NCBI GenBank assembly: GCA_017592665.1
Contig: JAGFNW010000003.1
Span: 124,001-188,000 of the forward strand
Length of the DNA: 64,000 nt
Source of the DNA: Streptosporangiaceae bacterium NEAU-GS5
Lineage (GTDB): Bacteria > Actinomycetota > Actinomycetes > Streptosporangiales > Streptosporangiaceae
Direction of reading: 5' to 3'
Position 1 is the stretch's first letter. Each line of letters opens with the position of its first letter. The notes beneath the pieces are model-generated. The model did no database searches. It saw nothing but the letters and a program-made list of their open reading frames with translations, and was not told where the DNA came from. Positions 24,555 to 33,140 of the stretch are shown here, piece by piece. The position numbers and the translations under genes are program-made.

Positions 24555-25781
24555 ATGGAGATCCTGATTTCCGGCGCGAGCGTCGCCGGCCCCGCCCTGG
24601 CCTACTGGCTCACCCGGCACGGCCACCGTGTCACCGTCGTCGAGCGCGCCGGCGCCCTGCGCGAAGGCGGCTACAAGGTCGACATCCGCGGCGCGGCGGT
24701 CGACGTGATCCAGAAGATGGGCCTGCTCGACCAGGTCCGCGCCGCGAGCACCGACATGCGCATGGCCCGCTTCGTGAACGGCGACGGCAAGCAGGTGGCC
24801 ACCATGGACGCCGAGCTGTTCGGCGGCAGGTCCTCCGGCGACATCGAGATCATGCGCGGCGACCTCGCCCGGCTACTGCACGAGATCACCGAAGACGACG
24901 TGGAGTACGTCTTCGGCGACTCGATCACATCGCTCACCGAAGACGCCGACAAAGTGCGGGTGACCTTCGAGCAGGCGCCGGCGCGCGCGTTCGACCTGGT
25001 CGTCGGGGCCGACGGGCTGCACTCCAACGTCCGGGCGCTGGCCTTCGGCCCCGAGGAGCGGTACGTCCACCACCTCGGCCACTACATCTCGATCTTCTCG
25101 GTGCCCAACCATCGCGGCCTCGACCGCGAGGAGATGATGCACGCGGCTCCCGGCCGGACCGCGGGGATGTACGCGACTCGTCAGATGACCGAGGCCAAGG
25201 CGCTGTTCATGTTCTCCTCGCCCGAGCTCGCCTACGACCGGCGCGACGTCGAGCGGCAGCGTGACCTGCTCGCCGAGGCATACCGGGACCAGCGCTGGGA
25301 CGTGCCGCGCCTGCTCGCCGAGATGGGCGACGCCCCCGACTTCTACTTCGACGCGATCAGCCAGGTCCGCATGGACCGCTGGACCACCGGCCGGATCGCT
25401 CTCGTCGGCGACGCCGCCTGCTGCCCGTCGCCCGCGTCAGGCCAGGGCACCAGCGTGAGCCTCGTCGGCGCCTATGTCCTCGCCGGTGAAATACCCGGCG
25501 TCCTCGCCGGTGAAAGATCCGGTGTCCTTGCCGATGAGACACCCGGCCAGGGGCCGTTCTTCGGCGCGTACGAGGAGATCATGCGGCCGTTCGCGGAGGC
25601 CAACCAGAAGCTGGCGGCCGGCAACCTCAAGGGCATGGTCCTCAGGTCGCGGGGCCAGATCCGCTTCCAGATGTTCATGCTGCGGCTCCTGCCGCGCCTT
25701 CCCGGCAAGGACGCGATGATCCGGCGCGTCTCCGAGGGCATCCACCGGGCCGCCACCGCGATCGGGCTCAAAGACTATTGA
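24555..25781 (+). CDS. FAD-dependent monooxygenase (PHBH fold)
   Basis: 408 residues. FAD-binding G-A-S-V-A-G-P-A-L-A at residues 7-16, then E-R-A-G at the ribose-binding end, the D-G motif V-V-G-A-D-G-L-H-S-N, and the second FAD motif G-D-A-A-C-C-P-S-P-A-S-G-Q-G. It resembles aromatic hydroxylases and TetX-like enzymes; substrate unknown, maybe an antibiotic or aromatic compound. After the second FAD motif there are three consecutive 8-residue units V-L-A-G-E-I-P-G / V-L-A-G-E-R-S-G / V-L-A-D-E-T-P-G from 24-bp tandem repeats (25476-25547). It is divergent from a TetR gene and overlaps the convergent gene at its 3' end by 14 bp. Confidence 0.92.
   Translation: MEILISGASVAGPALAYWLTRHGHRVTVVERAGALREGGYKVDIRGAAVDVIQKMGLLDQVRAASTDMRMARFVNGDGKQVATMDAELFGGRSSGDIEIMRGDLARLLHEITEDDVEYVFGDSITSLTEDADKVRVTFEQAPARAFDLVVGADGLHSNVRALAFGPEERYVHHLGHYISIFSVPNHRGLDREEMMHAAPGRTAGMYATRQMTEAKALFMFSSPELAYDRRDVERQRDLLAEAYRDQRWDVPRLLAEMGDAPDFYFDAISQVRMDRWTTGRIALVGDAACCPSPASGQGTSVSLVGAYVLAGEIPGVLAGERSGVLADETPGQGPFFGAYEEIMRPFAEANQKLAAGNLKGMVLRSRGQIRFQMFMLRLLPRLPGKDAMIRRVSEGIHRAATAIGLKDY
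25476..25547 (+). repeat. Three in-frame 24-bp tandem units in the monooxygenase gene
   Basis: Units start at 25476, 25500 and 25524, each beginning GTCCT and coding eight residues (V-L-A-x-E-x-x-G). They insert an about 16-residue Gly/Glu loop between the second FAD motif and the following helix. The reading frame is kept. Confidence 0.85.
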
Positions 25782-26385
25782 TCTCCCGGGTGCCCAGCAC
25801 GTGCTGCGGGAAGCCGTCTCGGGCGACCGCGAGCATGGCGCGGCCGATCTGCTCGGTGGTGGTCGACGGCACGATGCGCCTGACCAGCGGGAAGATCGGA
25901 TTTCCGATCCGGTAGAGCACCCGATAGAGCCGGGTCCGCGAGGTGATCCCGTGCAGCGGCTGGATGTAGCCCGGCCGGAACATGTACGCCCTGAGCGGCA
26001 GCGCGAGCAGCGCGTCTTCAGTCCGGCCCTTCACCCGCGCCCACATGGCCCGGCCGTTGGTGTCGGTGCCCGCGCCCGAGACGTAGATGAACGTCAGATC
26101 CTTGAGCTGGGCGGCGACCTGCAGGGTCAGATCGTAGGTGATCCTCTTGTAGTCGGCCTCGCTCATCCGGAACGACGAGACGCCGAGGCAGAAGAAGCAG
26201 GCGTCATAGTCGCCCGGCGGCACCTCGCCCACGTCGAGCTGGACGGACTCGCGGAGCTTCGGATGCGTCTCCCCCGTGCTGTTGCGCCCGACGACGGTGA
26301 CGCCCTCCACGCCGGGGTCGAGCAGGCATTCGCGCAGCACTCCCTGGCCGACCATGCCGGTGGCACCGTAGAGCAGCACGTTCAT
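25768..26385 (-). CDS. NAD(P)-binding atypical SDR / epimerase-like protein
   Basis: 205 residues beginning M-N-V-L-L-Y-G-A-T-G-M-V-G-Q-G, an atypical-SDR Rossmann signature, then V-G-R-N at the end of strand 2 and F-I-Y-V-S-G-A-G. The classical Y-x-x-x-K motif is not obvious, as in NmrA-like or HTATIP2-like proteins. It probably binds NAD(P)H; reaction unknown. It overlaps the upstream TetR gene by 4 bp, so the two are co-translated, and overlaps the convergent monooxygenase by 14 bp. Confidence 0.85.
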   Translation of the reverse strand: MNVLLYGATGMVGQGVLRECLLDPGVEGVTVVGRNSTGETHPKLRESVQLDVGEVPPGDYDACFFCLGVSSFRMSEADYKRITYDLTLQVAAQLKDLTFIYVSGAGTDTNGRAMWARVKGRTEDALLALPLRAYMFRPGYIQPLHGITSRTRLYRVLYRIGNPIFPLVRRIVPSTTTEQIGRAMLAVARDGFPQHVLGTREINSL

Positions 26386-26951
26386 GAGATCATCTCCAGC
26401 GCTCGGTCGAAGTCGGAGGCAAGGTCGGTGCGGCCGTCCCAGCGGGTGAGGGCCGCCTCAAGAGCGGCGAACGGCACGGCGACCGTCACCTCGTCGCGCA
26501 GTGAGGACCCCTCCCGCCCATCCCGCCTGGCGAGCACGGCGGCCATGCTCCGCCGCCACTCGTAGGTCCGGCTGAGGTAGCGGGCGCGAAGGTCGGGCGT
26601 CTCCAGGATGAGCCGGGTGATGGCGAGCGTCTTGTCGGGCTCGCCGGCGTGGAGCCGCGCGAGCGCCCGCAACACCTCGCGGACGGCTTCGGCGGCCGGC
26701 TCGCCGGGCGGGCGGGCGGTCAGCTCGGCGACCACGAACTGCTCGACGTCGCCGAGCACCTCGATGATCACGTCTTCCTTGGACTTGAAGTAGCGGAAGA
26801 ACGTGCGCCGCGAGACGCCGGCGGCGTCGACGATCTGCTCGACCGTCGTCTCCTTGTAGCCCTGGGCGGCGATCAGGCGCAGCGCGAGGTGGCACAGCTC
26901 GTCACGGACGAGCCGGCGCTTGCGCTCGGCGAAGCTGCCAGGTCTCAGCAC
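26382..26951 (-). CDS. TetR/AcrR family regulator
   Basis: 189 residues with HTH T-V-E-Q-I-V-D-A-A-G-V-S-R-R-T-F-F-R-Y-F and K-S-K-E-D-V. First gene of an operon with the NAD(P)-binding protein (4-bp overlap) and divergent from a short-chain dehydrogenase. A 15-bp near-palindrome in the shared promoter is its likely operator. Confidence 0.93.
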   Translation of the reverse strand: MLRPGSFAERKRRLVRDELCHLALRLIAAQGYKETTVEQIVDAAGVSRRTFFRYFKSKEDVIIEVLGDVEQFVVAELTARPPGEPAAEAVREVLRALARLHAGEPDKTLAITRLILETPDLRARYLSRTYEWRRSMAAVLARRDGREGSSLRDEVTVAVPFAALEAALTRWDGRTDLASDFDRALEMIS

Positions 26952-26974
26952 ACGATAAGCCTAACAGGCACCTT

Positions 26975-26989
26975 TGACACTTAGTGCCA
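26975..26989. promoter_or_regulatory. TetR-type operator between regulator and SDR genes
   Basis: TGACACT-T-AGTGCCA, arms matching at 6 of 7 positions, lies between the divergent TetR and SDR genes. It has the form seen for many actinobacterial TetR operators. A further GGCAC/GTGCC pair (26967-26971, 26984-26988) overlaps it. Confidence 0.55.
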
Positions 26990-27030
26990 TAAACGGCATG
27001 CTGATTCCGCATCGACACAGAGGAGCGGAC

Positions 27031-27903
27031 ATGTGGAGCGCTGACGACATCCCGTCGCTGACCGGCAAGACCGCCATCGTCACCGGAGCCAACAGCGGCC
27101 TCGGCTTCTGGAGCGCCACCGAGCTGGCCCGGCATGGCGCCCGCGTCATCCTCGCCGTACGCGACGAGGCCAAGGGCGCCGCCGCGGCCGCGAAGATGGA
27201 CGGCGACACCGAGGTGCGCCACCTCGACCTGGCCGATCTCGACAGCGTCGCCGCCTTCGCCGACGGCGTGACCGCACCGATCGACATCCTGATGAACAAC
27301 GCGGGCGTGATGATGCCGCCGCGCACCCTCACCAAGCAGGGCTTCGAGGTGCAGTTCGGGGGCAACCACCTGGCCCACTTCGCGCTCACGGCCCGCCTGC
27401 TCGGCAAGCTGGCGCCGGACGCCCGCGTGGTCACGGTCAGCTCGGATCTGCATCGACGCGGGTCCATCCACTGGGACGACCTCGACGGCGCGGACGCTTA
27501 CTCACCGACCGGGTTCTACTCGCAGTCGAAATACGCCAACGTGCTCTTCGGGCTCGAGCTCGACCGGCGCCTGCGCGCGGCCGGATCGTCGGTGGGCAGC
27601 CTGCTGGCCCATCCTGGATACGCGGCGACCAACCTGCAGAACAGCGCGTCGAACGTGTTGATGCGGGCCGGCATGTGGATCGGCAACCGGGTGCTCGCGC
27701 AGAGCGCCAGGCAGGGGGCGCTGCCGCAGCTCTACGCGGCCGTCTCGCCCGACGCGCGGAGCGGGGAGTTCTACGGCCCGCGTTACGGCATGCGCGGCTA
27801 TCCGGTCGTCGTGCAGCCGGTCGCCTCGGCCAAGGATCCCGAGCAGGCCCGCCGTCTCTGGGAGCTGTCGGAGAAGCTGACCGGCGTCACTTCCAGCGTG
27901 TGA
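27031..27903 (+). CDS. Short-chain dehydrogenase/reductase
   Basis: 290 residues. Cofactor motif [14 protein letters not shown] after strand 3, N-N-A-G-V-M, the catalytic Ser in V-V-T-V-S-S-D, and Y-S-Q-S-K as the Y-x-x-x-K motif. It resembles retinol-dehydrogenase-like SDRs. ATG 27031 follows an AGAGGAG ribosome site; earlier ATGs lie in the operator region. Likely repressed by the divergent TetR. Substrate unknown. Confidence 0.93.
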   Translation: MWSADDIPSLTGKTAIVTGANSGLGFWSATELARHGARVILAVRDEAKGAAAAAKMDGDTEVRHLDLADLDSVAAFADGVTAPIDILMNNAGVMMPPRTLTKQGFEVQFGGNHLAHFALTARLLGKLAPDARVVTVSSDLHRRGSIHWDDLDGADAYSPTGFYSQSKYANVLFGLELDRRLRAAGSSVGSLLAHPGYAATNLQNSASNVLMRAGMWIGNRVLAQSARQGALPQLYAAVSPDARSGEFYGPRYGMRGYPVVVQPVASAKDPEQARRLWELSEKLTGVTSSV

Positions 27904-28069
27904 TCAATCGCTCGGGCATCTCACGCGGCTCGGCCGGGCGATCCATCGTCAGGTCTTCGTTGCTCGGCACGAGCAGCCGCCACAGCGGCTCCAGCGCGGC
28001 GCGCTGGACCCGCTCCCGCGTCGAGACGTCCTTCACGCGCTTGAGGAAGCTTTCCAAAGGATCGGTCAT
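27887..28069 (-). CDS. Small hypothetical protein (60 residues)
   Basis: An ATG frame of 60 residues: [15 protein letters not shown] then a helical, charged middle and a Pro/Arg tail. The composition is protein-like and the gene fits between the convergent SDR (17-bp overlap) and the divergent aldo/keto reductase. A GAGG lies very close to the ATG. Not recognised; it could be a small conserved protein, but I cannot exclude a chance frame. Confidence 0.5.
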   Translation of the reverse strand: MTDPLESFLKRVKDVSTRERVQRAALEPLWRLLVPSNEDLTMDRPAEPREMPERLITRWK

Positions 28070-28129
28070 GCCTCTACGGTACGCCCGCGGAGTTGAGGTG
28101 GAGTGCGCTCCAGGGGGCAGGGTGGGGGC

Positions 28130-28993
28130 ATGCAAACGCGGACCATTGGAAAGAAGAACGTCAGCGCGATCGGGCTCGGCGCGATGCCCATGTCGGTGGC
28201 CGGTCACATGCCGGACGAAGACCAGTCGATCCAGACCGTCCTCGCGGCGCTCGACGCCGGGGTGACGCTGATCGACACCGCCGACGCCTATACGCCGGAC
28301 CACCGCGACGTGGGCCACAACGAGCGGATCGTCGCCAAGGCCCTCGCGATGTGGGATGGCGACAGCGACACGATCCTGGTGGCGACGAAAGGCGGCCACA
28401 CGCGGGGGCCGGGTGGCGGGTGGGACGTGGACGGCCGCCCGGAATATCTGAAGGCGGCATGTGACAAGTCGCTGCTGGCTCTTGGTGTGGACAGCATCGG
28501 CCTTTATCAGCATCACCGGCCCGACCCGAAGGTCCCGTACGCCGAGACCATGGGGGCGCTTCGCGAGCTCGCCGACGCCGGGAAGATCCAGATGGCCGGC
28601 ATCTCCAACGCCGACCCAGACCAGATCCGGCTGGCGTACGAGATCGTCGGCCCGCACCTGGTGAGCGTCCAGAACCAGTATTCGCCGATCTTCCGCTCCA
28701 GCGAGCCGGAGATCGACGTGTGCGAGGAGCTGGGCCTGGCGTTCCTGCCGTGGTCGCCGCTCGGCGGCATCGGCCGGGCCGACACGCTCGGCAGCCAGGG
28801 TGTGGTGGCGCCGTTCGCCGAGGTCGCCGGCCGCTACGGGGTCTCGCCGCAGCAGGTCTGCCTGGCCTGGGAGCTGGCCAGAAGCCAGGTCGTGATCCCG
28901 ATCCCGGGGTCGAGCCGTCCGGAGAGCATCCGCGACTCGGTCGCCTCCGCCGATTTGGAGCTCAGCGCGGAGGACCTTCAGCTGCTTCCCTGA
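28130..28993 (+). CDS. Aldo/keto reductase
   Basis: 287 residues with a (beta/alpha)8 AKR pattern: G-L-G-A-M-P-M near the N-terminus, D-T-A-D-A-Y with the catalytic Asp and Tyr, K in L-V-A-T-K-G-G, and Q-H-H-R where the active-site His sits. The NADPH-binding C-terminal motif I-P-I-P-G-S-S-R-P-E is present. ATG 28130 starts M-Q-T-R-T-I-G, standard for the family. Convergent overlap of 32 bp with the next gene. Confidence 0.93.
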   Translation: MQTRTIGKKNVSAIGLGAMPMSVAGHMPDEDQSIQTVLAALDAGVTLIDTADAYTPDHRDVGHNERIVAKALAMWDGDSDTILVATKGGHTRGPGGGWDVDGRPEYLKAACDKSLLALGVDSIGLYQHHRPDPKVPYAETMGALRELADAGKIQMAGISNADPDQIRLAYEIVGPHLVSVQNQYSPIFRSSEPEIDVCEELGLAFLPWSPLGGIGRADTLGSQGVVAPFAEVAGRYGVSPQQVCLAWELARSQVVIPIPGSSRPESIRDSVASADLELSAEDLQLLP

Positions 28994-29336
28994 AGTGCCA
29001 GTAGTCGCGCGTCTCGGCGGCCAGGCCGTCAGGGGTGAAGCGGACGAACACGCAGCCGGCGAGCGAGCCGCCCTCGGCTTCCACCCGGAACTCGATCGCG
29101 GCCCGCTCGCCGTCGACCAGCGGCTCATCGAAGCCGACGGACACCACCCGCTCGTCCTCGAACGACCAGCGGATGTAGTCGAGGATCGCGGCCCTGCCCC
29201 GATGCGGCTCCCGGAAGGGCATCGACGTGTGCACGCACTCCTCGGCGTAGAGGCTCGCCAGCAGCGCCACGTCGTGGGCGCGCCAGCCGTCCTCCCATGT
29301 GCGGGCGAACCGGACCGCGAAGTCGCGATAACTCAT
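28962..29336 (-). CDS. SnoaL-like (NTF2-fold) protein
   Basis: 124 residues with the NTF2/SnoaL pattern: F-A-R-T-W-E-D-G-W-R-A-H-D at the first helix, L-Y-A-E-E-C-V-H-T-S-M-P-F-R, then the curved sheet ending D-Y-W-H-F. Such proteins act as small isomerases or hydrolases or simply bind ligands. Start overlaps the end of the Nudix gene by 4 bp (ATGA), so the two are translated together. Confidence 0.85.
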   Translation of the reverse strand: MSYRDFAVRFARTWEDGWRAHDVALLASLYAEECVHTSMPFREPHRGRAAILDYIRWSFEDERVVSVGFDEPLVDGERAAIEFRVEAEGGSLAGCVFVRFTPDGLAAETRDYWHFREAAEGPPR

Positions 29337-29797
29337 AGCAGGGACAGATAAGCGGTAGTGCCCGACTTGCGGGCGTCCTGGGCCGCCTGGAGGCGGGTGA
29401 CGAGAAATGACGGCATCAGCGTGACGGCCTCGTCGGCCGTGAAGAAGCCGTAGCCGTCGAGCTCCTCCGCCTGAAGGAGGATGCCGCTCCCGTCGGCGAC
29501 CGTGCCGCAGTCGAACATGAAGTGGATCAATGGATACGGCCGGTCGTCGAACGGCGGAACCCAGTGCACCACGAGCAGACGACCGACCGGCAGCGCCAGC
29601 CCGAGCTCCTCGCGGATCTCGCGCGCGCAGCCCTCCTCGGGTCGCTCGCCCTCGTCGATGTGCCCGCCCGGCCACCCCCAGTGGTCCCGATAATTGGGCT
29701 TGACCAGCAGGACCTTGCCGTCCGGATCGGTGATGAACCCGGCGGCGGCGGGGATCACGCGGTGCAGGCCGGCATAGAAGTCGTTGGCTGGGATCAC
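29333..29797 (-). CDS. Nudix hydrolase
   Basis: 154 residues. The Nudix box is complete: G-G-H-I-D-E-G-E-R-P-E-E-G-C-A-R-E-I-R, then E-E-L-G-L, with the metal-binding R-E-x-x-E-E core. It hydrolyses a nucleoside diphosphate linked to some group X; the substrate cannot be read. GTG start. First gene of a two-gene operon with the SnoaL-like protein. Confidence 0.92.
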   Translation of the reverse strand: MIPANDFYAGLHRVIPAAAGFITDPDGKVLLVKPNYRDHWGWPGGHIDEGERPEEGCAREIREELGLALPVGRLLVVHWVPPFDDRPYPLIHFMFDCGTVADGSGILLQAEELDGYGFFTADEAVTLMPSFLVTRLQAAQDARKSGTTAYLSLL

Positions 29798-29843
29798 GTC
29801 AATGAGGCTACCCGGAGTACTCCCGTACGGGTTGTCCCCTAGA

Positions 29844-29889
29844 CCTGAAGGACGACGCCACGGTCACGTCTTCAGGCGGATGTGGCGTC
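29844..29889 (+). promoter_or_regulatory. Interleaved inverted repeats upstream of mmpL (possible pseudoknot)
   Basis: CCTGAAG (29844-29850) is complementary to CTTCAGG (29870-29876), and GACGCCAC (29854-29861) to GTGGCGTC (29882-29889). The order a-b-a'-b' is that of an H-type pseudoknot, with connecting loops of 3, 8 and 5 bases, ending 26 bp before the mmpL start. As DNA these could equally be two overlapping operators. Confidence 0.5.
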
Positions 29890-29915
29890 CATGATCATTT
29901 TCTACCGTCAGATAC

Positions 29916-32123
29916 GTGAAGAACTTAGCGGCCCGGGCGGGGGGCTGGAGTGCCCGCCACCGATGGTGGGCCTTGGCCATCTGGATCGCGTTCGTCGCCG
30001 GCTCGGTGTTCATCGGGCGCGCCGTCGACACCGTCGACATGAAGTCGTACGAGGACGAGAACGGCGACTCACGGCAGGCCGAGCAGATCATCTACGACGC
30101 CCACTTCCCCGAGGTGGCGAGCGAGATGGTGCTCGTCCAGAGCGGCACGCGCACGGTCGACGACCCCGCGTTCCGCCAGACCGTGACCGATCTCACCACG
30201 GCCCTGCAGGGCACCGGCCAGGTCGAGCACCTGCGCACGCCCTACGACAAGAAGCCGTCCCCGATCACCCCCGACAAACGGACCACGCTTGTCACCTTCG
30301 ACATGAAGGGCAAGGCCGACACCGCCGCTGATCGCGTTCAGCCGGTGCTCGACGCCGTGGCGCGCGTCCAGAAGGCCCACTCCGACATACGGGTCGAGGA
30401 GGCGGGCTCGGCGAGCGGCGACAAGCTGATCGGCGAGGCCATCGACCAGGACTTCGTGCGCGCCGAGCAGCTGTCGCTCCCGCTCACGCTTGGCATCCTG
30501 CTCGCCGCGTTCGGCGCGCTGCTGGCCGCCCTGATCCCGGTGGCGCTGGCCATGACGGCGATCTTCTCGGCCACCGGGCTGCTCGCCCTGACCAGCCACC
30601 TCCTCCACGTGGACAGCGCGACCAGCAACGTCATGCTGCTGATCGGCCTCGCGGTGGGCGTCGACTACTCGTTGTTCTACATCATGCGCGAGCGTGAAGA
30701 GCGGGCGAAGGGCCGCTCCAAGCAGCGTTCCATCGAGATCGCCGCCGCCACCTCGGGCCGGGCCATCCTGATCTCGGGCGTCACCGTGATCGTCGCCATG
30801 GCCGGGATGTTCTTCACCGGCAACGGCGTGTTCATGGGCTTCGCGGAAGGCACCATCCTGGTCGTCCTCACCGCGATGATCGGGTCGCTCACCGTGCTGC
30901 CCGCGCTGCTCTCGCTCCTCGGCGACAAGATCAACGCCCGGGTGATCCACGGGACGGTCCGCGTGATCACGCGTGGCCGGGTGACCTGGCCGCGGATCCT
31001 GGGCGTGCGCGGCGGCGAGGGCCGCATCTGGGGCGCCGTGCTCAAGCCGGTCCTGCGCTATCCGGTCGTGGCGGTCGTGGTCGCCACCGGCCTGCTGCTG
31101 GCGCTGGCCTTCCCGGCGCTGTCCCTCAAGACCGGCGACCCGGGCATCGACGACCTACAGGGCAACTACGCCATCGCCGACACCTTCCGGCGGATCGACA
31201 CGGCCTTCCCCGGCGGCACCGGCCCGGCCGTGGTCGTGATCAAGGCTCCGGACGTCACCAAGGTCGACCTCGAGCCGCTCAAGAAGGCCGCCTTCGCCAC
31301 CGGCGAGATGAACGAACCCTTCAACGTCACCATAAATCCGGATAAGACGGTGGCGACGATCGACATCGGGATCAAGGGCTCGGGCATCGACGAGACCTCC
31401 AAGCACGCCATCCACACGCTGCGCGAGCAGGTGATCCCGCAGACGCTGCCCGGCGCCCACGTGACCGGCCAGACCGCCGGCTCCATGGACTTCAACGAGC
31501 AGCTCAACAAGTCGCTCCCGCTGGTCTTCGGATTCGTGCTCCTGCTGGCGTTCCTGCTGCTGCTCGCCTCGTTCAGGTCGCTCGTGGTCGCGATCAAGGC
31601 GATCGTCCTCAACCTGCTGTCGGTCGCGGCCGCCTACGGCGTGCTCGTGCTGATCTTCCAGAAGGGATACGGCGAGAGCCTGCTCGGCTTCACCTCGACC
31701 GGCACGATCATCGAGTGGCTGCCGCTGTTCCTGTTCGTGATCCTGTTCGGCCTGTCGATGGACTACCACGTGTTCATCCTCAGCCGGATCCGCGAGGCCT
31801 ACGACAAGGGCATGTCCACCGAAGACGCCGTCTCGCACGGCATCCGCAGCACGGCCGCGGTGGTGACGAGCGCAGCCCTGATCATGGTGGCGGTGTTCGC
31901 CACCTTCGCCACCCTGTCGCTTCTGAGCTTCATGCAGATGGGCCTCGGGCTGGCCGCGGCCATTCTCATCGACGCCACCATCGTGCGCGCCGTACTGCTG
32001 CCCGCCACAATGAAACTTCTGGGAGACTGGAACTGGTATCTGCCCCGCTGGCTGGGGTGGCTGCCGCAGCTCAACCACGGGTCCGACGAGCCGGAGCCGG
32101 AACGCGTTCCAGCTCTCGTCTGA
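29916..32123 (+). CDS. MMPL family (RND-type) transporter
   Basis: 735 residues, twelve predicted helices arranged as two repeats of one helix, a large extracytoplasmic domain and five helices. The first repeat has G-V-D-Y-S-L-F and the second G-L-S-M-D-Y-H-V-F, the proton-relay Asp-Tyr pairs of MmpL proteins. It exports lipids, glycolipids or hydrophobic metabolites using the proton gradient. GTG start. It ends at a very strong terminator and is not visibly in an operon. Regulation may involve the paired repeats just upstream. Confidence 0.93.
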   Translation: MKNLAARAGGWSARHRWWALAIWIAFVAGSVFIGRAVDTVDMKSYEDENGDSRQAEQIIYDAHFPEVASEMVLVQSGTRTVDDPAFRQTVTDLTTALQGTGQVEHLRTPYDKKPSPITPDKRTTLVTFDMKGKADTAADRVQPVLDAVARVQKAHSDIRVEEAGSASGDKLIGEAIDQDFVRAEQLSLPLTLGILLAAFGALLAALIPVALAMTAIFSATGLLALTSHLLHVDSATSNVMLLIGLAVGVDYSLFYIMREREERAKGRSKQRSIEIAAATSGRAILISGVTVIVAMAGMFFTGNGVFMGFAEGTILVVLTAMIGSLTVLPALLSLLGDKINARVIHGTVRVITRGRVTWPRILGVRGGEGRIWGAVLKPVLRYPVVAVVVATGLLLALAFPALSLKTGDPGIDDLQGNYAIADTFRRIDTAFPGGTGPAVVVIKAPDVTKVDLEPLKKAAFATGEMNEPFNVTINPDKTVATIDIGIKGSGIDETSKHAIHTLREQVIPQTLPGAHVTGQTAGSMDFNEQLNKSLPLVFGFVLLLAFLLLLASFRSLVVAIKAIVLNLLSVAAAYGVLVLIFQKGYGESLLGFTSTGTIIEWLPLFLFVILFGLSMDYHVFILSRIREAYDKGMSTEDAVSHGIRSTAAVVTSAALIMVAVFATFATLSLLSFMQMGLGLAAAILIDATIVRAVLLPATMKLLGDWNWYLPRWLGWLPQLNHGSDEPEPERVPALV

Positions 32124-32135
32124 CCCCCATGATCG

Positions 32136-32185
32136 TCCTGTACGGCTCCCGCACCGCGGTCGCGGGAGCCGTACAGGATCTTTTT
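32136..32185. terminator. Strong terminator between convergent genes
   Basis: TCCTGTACGGCTCCCGC (32136-32152) pairs perfectly with GCGGGAGCCGTACAGGA (32162-32178), a 17-bp stem with a 9-base loop, followed by TCTTTTT. It terminates mmpL and, read the other way, sits 13 bp after the stop of the convergent secreted-protein gene. Confidence 0.92.
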
Positions 32186-32198
32186 GATTACAAGCGCT

Positions 32199-33059
32199 TC
32201 AGAAGCTCCACAACCAGCCGACGTTGCGGACCGACTTCGGCTCGGCGAAAGATTGCACGAGCTTGCCGCCCTTGTAGATCCTGATGACGTTGTGGCCCGA
32301 GCCCTTGATCCGGACGGCGAGCCGCCCGTCCTTCAGGAACATGGCGCCGATCGCATGCGCCGGGAGCTTGGCCTGCTTGCCAGTGGTGGTGTTCACCAGC
32401 GAAGGCGGATACCCGTACGGCCATGCCCCGTCGCCGCCTTCGGCGTTGGCGCCCAGGCGGCGTACGACGACCTGCCCTCCCGTGGGCGACAGGCTCTGCA
32501 CGTGGCTGACCCCTTTGATCCCCGGCACCTTGCGCGTGGTGTGCCGCACCACGTCGAGCAGGTACACCCCGTCCGCGCCGCCCGCGTATCCGGCCAGATA
32601 GCGGCCGTTGGCCGACCAGGCGAGGTGGCACACGCCGTAGGACTTGCCGGCCTTCTTCAATCCCGTGCCGGTCGCGCCGACGATCGCGATCGGCGCCTTC
32701 CCCTCGGTGCCGGTCATCGGGAACGCGATGCGGGAGGAGTCGGCCGACCACACGGGGGTCGCGCACGGCGCGCCGCCGATCGCGCCCTTGGCCACGACCT
32801 TGTCGCTGGCGCCCTGCTTGACGTGGACCTTGCCGTCGATGTCGATCCAGGCCACTTTCGTGCCGTCCGGAGACGCCGCGAACTGGGCCAGCCCGCCCAC
32901 CGAGGTCTTCACGAACGCGCCGTTCCGGTAGGTGTAGACGTCGACGCCGGAACTCGCGCCGTATTTGAAGAAGACACCACCGCTGACCTGGGTCGCGGCT
33001 GAGGCGGGTGGGGCCCAGAACACGACGACGGCGGCGGCTGCGATTGCCAGAATTCTCAC
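32199..33059 (-). CDS. Secreted beta-propeller-like hypothetical protein
   Basis: 286 residues. A signal peptide (M-R-I-L-A-I-A-A-A-A-V-V-V-F-W then A-S-A-A) starts at GTG 33059. The mature part has repeating S-P-D-G-T-K-V-A-W, S-A-D-S-S-R-I-A-F, S-A-N-G-R-Y-L-A-G and S-P-T-G-G-Q-V-V-V blocks, the TolB/WD40-like blade pattern, about five to six blades. No enzymatic motif is seen, so a binding or scaffold role outside the cell is likely. Divergent from an MFS gene across an 80-bp region rich in GTCTAT motifs. Confidence 0.75.
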   Translation of the reverse strand: MRILAIAAAAVVVFWAPPASAATQVSGGVFFKYGASSGVDVYTYRNGAFVKTSVGGLAQFAASPDGTKVAWIDIDGKVHVKQGASDKVVAKGAIGGAPCATPVWSADSSRIAFPMTGTEGKAPIAIVGATGTGLKKAGKSYGVCHLAWSANGRYLAGYAGGADGVYLLDVVRHTTRKVPGIKGVSHVQSLSPTGGQVVVRRLGANAEGGDGAWPYGYPPSLVNTTTGKQAKLPAHAIGAMFLKDGRLAVRIKGSGHNVIRIYKGGKLVQSFAEPKSVRNVGWLWSF

Positions 33060-33068
33060 GGGTCAACT

Positions 33069-33140
33069 TCTATCGCGTCTATCGCGACCAGACCCCCCAA
33101 AGGTAAAGATCCAGACATAGACCTATAAAGTGCGGTCTAT
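33069..33140. promoter_or_regulatory. Cluster of GTCTAT motifs in divergent promoter
   Basis: TCTATCGCG is directly repeated at 33069-33077 and 33078-33086, and ATAGACC (33117-33123) with GGTCTAT (33134-33140) forms a perfect 7-bp inverted repeat that overlaps the MFS start codon. TATAAA lies between the arms. Four GTCTAT-type hexamers in 72 bp suggest a shared regulator. Confidence 0.5.
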
